From the NCBI GenBank assembly GCA_029936705.1, contig JAPYSD010000274.1, positions 1 through 5,520 of the forward strand: DNA of 5,520 nucleotides, given 5' to 3'. Position 1 is the first letter of the stretch; each line of letters begins with the position of its first letter. Under the pieces are notes generated by a model. It made no database searches. It was not told where the DNA came from and worked only from the letters and a program-made list of their open reading frames with translations. Below are positions 1 to 4,376 of the stretch, piece after piece. Source of the DNA: Croceicoccus sp. Its GTDB lineage: Bacteria > Pseudomonadota > Alphaproteobacteria > Sphingomonadales > Sphingomonadaceae. A program made the position numbers and the translations under genes.

Positions 1-20
1 GGTGGGAGGCGCCCCTTTTT
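1..20 (+). terminator. Right arm and T-run of a probable terminator, cut by the window edge
   Basis: The first 15 bases are a GC-rich arm (GGTGGGAGGCGCCCC), followed directly by five T at 16-20. This is the form of the descending arm and U-tract of a rho-independent terminator for a rightward gene left of the window. The matching left arm would lie outside the window, so the stem cannot be confirmed. Read leftward, the same bases follow the stop codon of the lipoprotein gene as AAAAA plus a GC-rich arm, so the element could serve both directions. Confidence 0.4.
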
Positions 21-415
21 CATTCGGCTGTCAGGGTAAAGCGATAATCGCTCGCCGCGATGTCGTCTTCGGCGGTCCGCTCGGGCAGGGCAGAAGCCAG
101 CAGGATGGTGCGGCCATGCACGGCCTTTGGCTCACCGGCGACGAGGTCGACCGTTTCGCTCCATCCGGCACCTTCGACACGGGTGGAAACCACGATGCGG
201 CCCGCCCAGATGCACTGGGTGCCCGCGGCGCAGCGGCTGTCTTCCTTCACCTCCACGGGGGTCAGCGTCAGATCGCCCGCAGCCACGGGCTGCTCCAGCG
301 CCACGGCGCTTCCCTGCGGCGCGGCAGATACGGTGCTGGCGGCAGCGCCCCGATCGCCCGCGCAGCCGCCGATTGCGATCGCCGCCAGCAGGATCGCGGG
401 AAACAGTTTACGCAT
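20..415 (-). CDS. Small predicted lipoprotein with a conserved two-cysteine CxWAG motif
   Basis: A 131-residue protein of unknown function. Residues 1-18 form a lipoprotein signal peptide: MRK, a hydrophobic stretch rich in Ala, Ile and Leu, then the lipobox IGGC with C18 as the lipidation site. The residues after C18 (AGD) carry no Asp at +2, so sorting to the outer membrane is likely. After an Ala/Ser-rich linker (about 23-45) comes a small, probably beta-rich domain. Its centre is EDSRCAAGTQCIWAGR (58-73), with C62 and C68 placed to form a disulfide in the periplasm. Motifs of the type DSRCP..xxCxWAG recur in uncharacterised proteobacterial envelope proteins; that is recalled and was not searched. 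The start is well supported by AAGGAGAG nine bases upstream. The gene is divergent from thiE. Gene call is firm, function unknown. Confidence 0.85.
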   Translation of the reverse strand: MRKLFPAILLAAIAIGGCAGDRGAAASTVSAAPQGSAVALEQPVAAGDLTLTPVEVKEDSRCAAGTQCIWAGRIVVSTRVEGAGWSETVDLVAGEPKAVHGRTILLASALPERTAEDDIAASDYRFTLTAE

Positions 416-424
416 TTGGCTTCA

Positions 425-432
425 CTCTCCTT
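425..432 (-). promoter_or_regulatory. Strong Shine-Dalgarno of the small lipoprotein gene
   Basis: On the minus strand this reads AAGGAGAG, nine bases before the ATG at 415-413. It fixes that start and is the best ribosome binding site in the window. It also occupies part of the 41-base gap to the divergent thiE start, leaving little room for a thiE leader. Confidence 0.75.
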
Positions 433-456
433 GCGGACCGCACTAGACGGTCGCGG

Positions 457-1098
457 ATGAACGCGACGCAACTCTATCTCATTTCGCCGCTCGACGTGTC
501 GGGCGATTTTCCGCAGCGACTGGCCCGCGCCATCGATGCCGCCCCCGGCCTGGTGACAGCCTTCCAGTTCCGCGTGAAGGACATCGACCAGCACGAGGCG
601 GCTGCATTGGCAGAGCCGCTGCAGGCGATCTGCGCGGAGCGCGAGGTGGGCTTCATCGTCAACGATTCGATCGCGCTGGCCAAGCGGCTGAAGGCCGATG
701 GCGTGCACCTGGGGCAGAAGGACGGATCGGTCGACGAAGCGCGCGAGGAACTGGGACGCGAGGCGCAGATCGGCGTGACCTGCCATGACAGCCGCCACTT
801 CGCGATGGAAGCGGGCGAGGCTGGCGCCGATTACGTCGCGTTCGGCGCATTCTTCCCCAGCACCACCAAGGACAGCGAATATCGCGCGGATATCGAGACG
901 CTGGAATGGTGGTATCGCATCTTCGAGCTTCCCTGCGTCGCCATCGGGGGCATCACGCCCGACAATTGCGCACCGCTGGTGACGGCAGGGGCGGATTTCC
1001 TCGCCGTGTCGGGCGCGGTATGGAACGGCGACGAGGAAGCCGCCGTGCGCGCCTTTGCCAAGGCGATCGCGGAGGCACCGCCCCCGGCCGAGGACTGA
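457..1098 (+). CDS. thiE: Thiamine-phosphate synthase
   Basis: Joins HMP-pyrophosphate and the thiazole phosphate to give thiamine phosphate in the cytoplasm, releasing pyrophosphate. The 213-residue TIM barrel carries the ThiE signature sites in order: QFRVK (Q37, R39, K41), FIVND (N69, D70), DGVHLGQKD (81-89), GVTCH (106-110), PSTTK (134-138, the pyrophosphate-binding T-x-x-K region) and AIGGIT followed by DN (162-170). GVTCHDS replaces the GVS form of the Bacillus enzyme, and a tail DSEYRADIETLEWW follows TTK; both look like the alphaproteobacterial branch. The frame stays open upstream to 127, but ATG 457 begins the barrel (MNATQLYLIS) and avoids overlap with the divergent lipoprotein gene. 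No clear Shine-Dalgarno precedes it. No other thi gene is visible and the 41-base upstream gap cannot hold a TPP riboswitch. A TenI-like role is possible but the full binding-residue set favours ThiE. Confidence 0.9.
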   Translation: MNATQLYLISPLDVSGDFPQRLARAIDAAPGLVTAFQFRVKDIDQHEAAALAEPLQAICAEREVGFIVNDSIALAKRLKADGVHLGQKDGSVDEAREELGREAQIGVTCHDSRHFAMEAGEAGADYVAFGAFFPSTTKDSEYRADIETLEWWYRIFELPCVAIGGITPDNCAPLVTAGADFLAVSGAVWNGDEEAAVRAFAKAIAEAPPPAED

Positions 1099-1165
1099 TC
1101 GCGCTGCCCCCCATCCGTTCGGACCTATCGCGTCGGCCAGGCGTTATGCGATTGAAACGAATGAC

Positions 1166-1174
1166 GAAGGGGAA
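1166..1174 (+). promoter_or_regulatory. Ribosome binding site choosing the L,D-transpeptidase start
   Basis: The purine run GAAGGGGAA ends three bases before ATG 1178, with its GAAGGGG core five bases away. It selects this ATG over the longer in-frame option that reaches back to 1055 inside thiE. The signal peptide that begins at 1178 supports the same choice. Confidence 0.65.
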
Positions 1175-1177
1175 TCT

Positions 1178-2467
1178 ATGCCCAACCGTAAGATCGCCGC
1201 ACGATTCGCGGCGCCGCTGGCCCTTGCGCTGATGATCGCAGGCTGCGGATCGAGTGATACGCCCGCCCAGGAACAGACCGCCCAGGCCCCCGCAAACGAC
1301 AGCAACGATGCCGACGAGATGCGCAGCCGCGATGGCGAGTCCACGTCCGCGGACACCATCCCTGACAGCGAGGAGCGCCCGATCATGCAGGCGCAGGTCA
1401 TCCTGGACCGCTTGGGCTTTTCGCCCGGTGTCGTCGACGGCAAGATGGGCATGAGCACCAGCAACGCGCTCGAGGCCTTTCAGGAGGCCAACGACCTGAG
1501 CGAGACCGGCAAGTACGACGATGCCACGCGCGACGCGCTGCTGGGCAGCGCCGCGGAAGCGATGAAGTCGGCCAAGGCAAGGGGCGACGATGCCGTCGCT
1601 CCGGCAATGGCGCCGCCCGGCTCTCCGCTGGCCGACCCGGTACCGGCGACGCGCGTGGTGACGATCCCCGAGCAATTCGCCATCGGACGGTTCGAGGCAC
1701 TGCCCGACAATCCCGCCAAGCAGGCCGAAATGAGCAAGCTGGGCTACGAATCGCTGGACGAGAAGCTGGCCGAGCGGTTTCACACGACGGTCGAGACGCT
1801 CAAGATGCTGAATCCCGGCGGCGAACCCGCTGGCAGCGGCTCGCCCGCAGAGCAGACGAGCGAGAAGCAGGCGGACGAGGCTTCGACCGATGACAGTTCT
1901 TCGGGCGCGAAGCCGGGTCCGGAAAGTTTTTTCCATGCGGGGCAGAAGATCAGGGTTCCCAATATCGGCGCGGACTTCATCGACGCGTCCGCCGATCTCG
2001 ACAGCGACTGGCGCGATACCTTGCGCAACCTCGGCGTCGGCAGCGATCAGCCGCAGGCCGCGCGCATCGTTGTCGACAAATCGGATAGCACGCTGCTGGC
2101 CTATGACGACAACGACCAAATCATCGGTGCCTTTACCGTGACGTCGGGGTCCAGTCACGATCCGCTTCCCATCGGCGAGTGGAAGATCAACGGCATCGCG
2201 CATAATCCGCCGTTTTCCTATGATCCCTCGCTGTTCTGGGACGTGCCCGACGATCACGAGAGCCAGCAATTGCCGCCCGGACCCAATGGCCCGGTTGGCG
2301 TCGTGTGGATCGACCTGTCCAAGGAGCATTACGGCATCCACGGCACATCCGCGCCGGAAACGATCGGCCGCGCCCAGAGCCATGGCTGCGTTCGCCTGAC
2401 CAACTGGGACGCGGCGAGGCTGGCCCAGATGGTGTCGCAATCGACCGACGTGATCTTCCAGCAGTGA
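1178..2467 (+). CDS. Lipoprotein L,D-transpeptidase with PG-binding, LysM-like and YkuD domains
   Basis: A 429-residue envelope protein expected to make or edit 3-3 peptidoglycan cross-links or to attach proteins to peptidoglycan. Residues 1-22 form a lipoprotein signal with lipobox IAGC (C23); +2 is Gly, so outer-membrane sorting is likely. An acidic, Ala/Asp/Ser-rich linker leads to a PG_binding_1 domain (about 67-123: IMQAQVILDRLGF, VDGKMG, NALEAFQ). A LysM-like segment spans about 188-262 (LAERFHTTVETLKMLNPGG, then FFHAGQKIRVPN), interrupted by an acidic low-complexity insert at about 215-249. The YkuD catalytic domain occupies about 295-427, with H388 in GIHGT and the SHGCVRL motif holding H402 and nucleophile C404. 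All catalytic residues are present. It follows thiE after 79 bases with its own ribosome site and is tightly followed by the cupin gene. Which L,D-transpeptidase reaction it performs cannot be told from sequence. Confidence 0.93.
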   Translation: MPNRKIAARFAAPLALALMIAGCGSSDTPAQEQTAQAPANDSNDADEMRSRDGESTSADTIPDSEERPIMQAQVILDRLGFSPGVVDGKMGMSTSNALEAFQEANDLSETGKYDDATRDALLGSAAEAMKSAKARGDDAVAPAMAPPGSPLADPVPATRVVTIPEQFAIGRFEALPDNPAKQAEMSKLGYESLDEKLAERFHTTVETLKMLNPGGEPAGSGSPAEQTSEKQADEASTDDSSSGAKPGPESFFHAGQKIRVPNIGADFIDASADLDSDWRDTLRNLGVGSDQPQAARIVVDKSDSTLLAYDDNDQIIGAFTVTSGSSHDPLPIGEWKINGIAHNPPFSYDPSLFWDVPDDHESQQLPPGPNGPVGVVWIDLSKEHYGIHGTSAPETIGRAQSHGCVRLTNWDAARLAQMVSQSTDVIFQQ

Positions 2468-2934
2468 GCCCGGCAGTGAGCCCAGCAGCGGACAAGGCGG
2501 GCGACATCATCACCCGGCTGGCGCTGGAACCCCATCCTGAAGGCGGCTGGTACCGCGAGACCTGGCGCGAGGAAGCAGCAGATCTGGAGCGCGGCCATGC
2601 CAGCGCGATCCTTTTCCTGCTGGAGGAAGGGCAGCGCTCGCACTGGCACCGGATCGACGCGGCGGAGATGTGGATCTTCAACGCCGGATCGCCGCTCACC
2701 CTGTCGACTGCCCTTGGTGATGAGGGCGAGGATGTCCAGCGCGAGGTGACGCTGGGCAGCGACATTCTGGCGGGGCAGCAGGCGCAGCATCTCTACCGCG
2801 CCGGCGACTGGCAGGCCGCGCATGCTGGCGAGGGATGGTCGCTGGTCAGCTGCATCGTCGCGCCCGGGTTCGATTTCAGCGGTTTCGAACTGGCGCCGCC
2901 GAATTTGCTGCCCAGGGGTGCAAGGCGCGGCTGA
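2464..2934 (+). CDS. DUF985 / cupin_5 family protein
   Basis: A 156-residue single-domain cupin of the DUF985 (cupin_5) family, related to yeast YML079w; its biochemical role is not established. Family marks, numbered from GTG 2464, are LEPHPEGGWYRETW (21-34), AILFLLEEGQRSHWHRIDAAEMW (split across the two core strands, with H62 and E68 as likely ligands), a GQQAQHLYRAGDWQAA segment near the second cupin motif, and a C-terminal APGFDFSGFEL (133-143). The start is ambiguous. GTG 2464 overlaps the transpeptidase stop as GTGA; GTG 2476, four codons later, arose with a 12-base tandem duplication. Neither has a good Shine-Dalgarno, which suggests translational coupling to the upstream gene. The frame is open upstream inside the transpeptidase gene, but there it is only a shadow. 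Family call firm, start and function uncertain. Confidence 0.85.
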   Translation: MSPAVSPAADKAGDIITRLALEPHPEGGWYRETWREEAADLERGHASAILFLLEEGQRSHWHRIDAAEMWIFNAGSPLTLSTALGDEGEDVQREVTLGSDILAGQQAQHLYRAGDWQAAHAGEGWSLVSCIVAPGFDFSGFELAPPNLLPRGARRG

Positions 2935-2981
2935 CCGGGCGGCAATCCGGGGATGCAAGGGCGCCGATGGCCCGACTGGGA

Positions 2982-3009
2982 TTGCAAACACGGCATGGTC
3001 GCCTAGATC
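2982..3009 (+). promoter_or_regulatory. Possible sigma70-type promoter of trxB
   Basis: TTGCAA (2982-2987) and TAGATC (3004-3009) are separated by 16 bases and end 31 bases before the trxB ATG. The -35 matches the consensus in four of six positions and the -10 in only three. The 106-base gap after the cupin gene makes a trxB promoter here reasonable, but the hexamers alone are weak evidence. Confidence 0.25.
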
Positions 3010-3040
3010 GGGCACTCGTATCTGTTGACGGGAACCGACC

Positions 3041-4006
3041 ATGACTACCCATACCACTCGCATGCTCATCATCGGCTCTGGCCCTGCCGGCCTTTCCGCC
3101 GCGATCTATGGCGCGCGCGCGGGGATGGAACCGATCGTGGTGCAGGGGCTGCAACCCGGCGGGCAGCTGACCATCACCACCGATGTCGAGAATTACCCGG
3201 GTTTCCGCGACGTGATCCAGGGTCCGTGGCTGATGCAGGAAATGCAGGCGCAGGCCGAGCATGTCGGCACGCGCATGCTGTGGGACACGATTACCAGCGT
3301 CGATATCGCGGGCGGATCGCCATTCAAGGCGGTGGGCGACAGCGGCGACGAATATGTCGGCGACGTGCTGGTCATCGCCACCGGTGCGCAGGCCAAGTGG
3401 CTGGGCGTCGAGGGCGAGCAGAAATATTCGGGCAAGGGCGTGTCCGCCTGTGCGACCTGCGACGGGTTCTTCTATCGCGGCAAGAAGGTCGTGGTGATCG
3501 GCGGCGGCAATACCGCGGTCGAGGAAGCGCTCTACCTCACCAACCATTCCGATTATGTCACGCTGATCCACCGCCGCGACGAATTACGGTCGGAAAAGAT
3601 CCTGCAGGACCGCCTGTTCGGCAATCCCAAGATCAGCGTGCTGTGGAACAAGACGGTCGAGGAATTCCTGGGCGACGAGGGCGGGCTGAATGCGCTGCGC
3701 CTCAAGGACACGGTGACGGGCGAGGAAAGCCGCTTCGACACCCAGGGTGCGTTCGTCGCTATCGGCCACGCGCCAGCGACCGAGCTGTTCAAGGGCCAGC
3801 TCGAGATGGACGACAGCGGCTATCTCATCGTCGAGGCCGGAACGCCCAAGACAGCGGTGCCGGGCGTTTTCGCATGCGGCGACGTGTCGGACCACACCTA
3901 TCGCCAGGCGGTGACGGCGGCAGGCACGGGCTGCATGGCGGCGCTGGATGCCGAGCGTTTCCTCGGCACGCTGGAATTCGCGAAGAAAGAAGCGGCGGAG
4001 GCCTGA
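3041..4006 (+). CDS. trxB: Thioredoxin reductase (NADPH)
   Basis: Flavoenzyme that passes electrons from NADPH through FAD and a redox disulfide to thioredoxin in the cytoplasm. The 321 residues match the usual length of low-molecular-weight bacterial TrxB. Visible in order: FAD dinucleotide-binding GSGPAG (12-17), GGQLTITTDVENYPGF (FAD-side motif), active-site CATC with C137 and C140 followed by DG, the NADPH-binding GGGNTA (154-159), HRRDELR (177-183, contacts the NADPH 2'-phosphate), and the closing FAD motif ACGDV with D281, followed by RQAVTAAGTGCMAAL. No key residue is missing. ATG 3041 puts the FAD motif at the expected distance from the N terminus; a weak ACGGGAA precedes it. A 106-base gap separates it from the cupin gene, so it may have its own promoter. 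It converges on the carrier protein gene with only 10 bases between the stop codons and no clear terminator. Confidence 0.97.
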   Translation: MTTHTTRMLIIGSGPAGLSAAIYGARAGMEPIVVQGLQPGGQLTITTDVENYPGFRDVIQGPWLMQEMQAQAEHVGTRMLWDTITSVDIAGGSPFKAVGDSGDEYVGDVLVIATGAQAKWLGVEGEQKYSGKGVSACATCDGFFYRGKKVVVIGGGNTAVEEALYLTNHSDYVTLIHRRDELRSEKILQDRLFGNPKISVLWNKTVEEFLGDEGGLNALRLKDTVTGEESRFDTQGAFVAIGHAPATELFKGQLEMDDSGYLIVEAGTPKTAVPGVFACGDVSDHTYRQAVTAAGTGCMAALDAERFLGTLEFAKKEAAEA

Positions 4007-4016
4007 GCAGGCCGGG

Positions 4017-4298
4017 TCAGTCGGGACGCCGGGCCATCACGAAGCGCAGCAGCGCGCCATAGGTCTCCAGCATCTCGCCGTCGACATCCTCGTCATCGAT
4101 GATGAAACCGAAGCGATCCTCGATCTCGGTCAGCAGGCCCATCACGGCCTGCGAATCGAGTTCGGGGATGGCGCCGAACAATTCGGTGTCGTCGCCGAAG
4201 GCGGAAACACGCTCTTCATCGAGCGCGAGCGTATCGACCAGGATGGCGCGCAGCTTGTCGTCTGCGGATTCGGTCGCGGGCGGAATGGCTTCGGTCAT
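4017..4298 (-). CDS. Acyl carrier protein, probably of an exosortase A-associated locus
   Basis: A 93-residue acidic protein with the fold and attachment site of a phosphopantetheine carrier. The site is ELDSQAVMGLLTEIEDRFGF, with S49 in the LDS motif as the predicted Ser modified by a phosphopantetheinyl transferase. A first helix (about 13-24, DDKLRAILVDTL) and a last helix (about 75-88, EMLETYGALLRFV) frame it. It is divergent from an acyl-CoA ligase 78 bases away, and such stand-alone carrier proteins occur in exosortase A exopolysaccharide loci. Loading by the neighbouring ligase is an inference. The frame stays open well upstream, antisense to the ligase, but the family length ends near ATG 4298 and the upstream part has no recognisable domain. 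No clear Shine-Dalgarno is visible. It is probably not the fatty-acid AcpP, whose motif is normally DSLD and whose gene sits with fab genes. Confidence 0.88.
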   Translation of the reverse strand: MTEAIPPATESADDKLRAILVDTLALDEERVSAFGDDTELFGAIPELDSQAVMGLLTEIEDRFGFIIDDEDVDGEMLETYGALLRFVMARRPD

Positions 4299-4319
4299 GA
4301 CGGGACGGGGACTTAGCTT

Positions 4320-4349
4320 TTGACAAATGTCGACGCAAGCGTGGCGACA
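4320..4349. promoter_or_regulatory. Divergent promoter region: TTGACA plus interleaved dyads
   Basis: A perfect -35 hexamer TTGACA faces the ligase at 4320-4325. Two 10-base dyads follow: GACAAATGTC (4322-4331) and ACGCAAGCGT (4333-4342), each with four-base arms around AA, with centres 11 bases apart. Together TGTCGACGC (4328-4336) and GCGT-GG-CGACA (4339-4349) form a larger inverted repeat with a two-base bulge. The position, over the promoter core of two divergent genes, is typical of a repressor or activator site. No convincing -10 follows TTGACA at 16-19 bases, so the promoter itself is uncertain. Confidence 0.4.
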
Positions 4350-4376
4350 ACGGCGCCGGGTGCTATCAGTCAGGCG

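Noticed and set aside
127..456. A 110-residue N-terminal extension of ThiE from the open upstream frame.
   Set aside because: It lies antisense to the lipoprotein gene, is Arg/Pro-rich, and the ThiE barrel begins normally at 457.
1099..1177. A promoter or terminator between thiE and the L,D-transpeptidase gene.
   Set aside because: No pair of hexamers with acceptable spacing and no stem followed by T residues could be found. Only the ribosome binding site before 1178 is supportable.
953..2440. A 495-codon open frame on the minus strand, antisense to the L,D-transpeptidase gene.
   Set aside because: Its translation is Arg- and Gly-rich with no domain, and long antisense frames are expected in GC-rich coding DNA. 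The plus strand carries a complete, well-defined enzyme.
2305..2463. Upstream extension of the cupin into the transpeptidase gene.
   Set aside because: It overlaps the catalytic codons of the transpeptidase in another frame, and the cupin family domain starts near LALEPHPEGG, well inside the shorter product.
4000..4013. Hairpin GGCCT-GAGC-AGGCC at the trxB stop codon as a terminator for the convergent genes.
   Set aside because: The stem is only five base pairs, and no T-run follows on either strand. Such short GC palindromes are common at this base composition.
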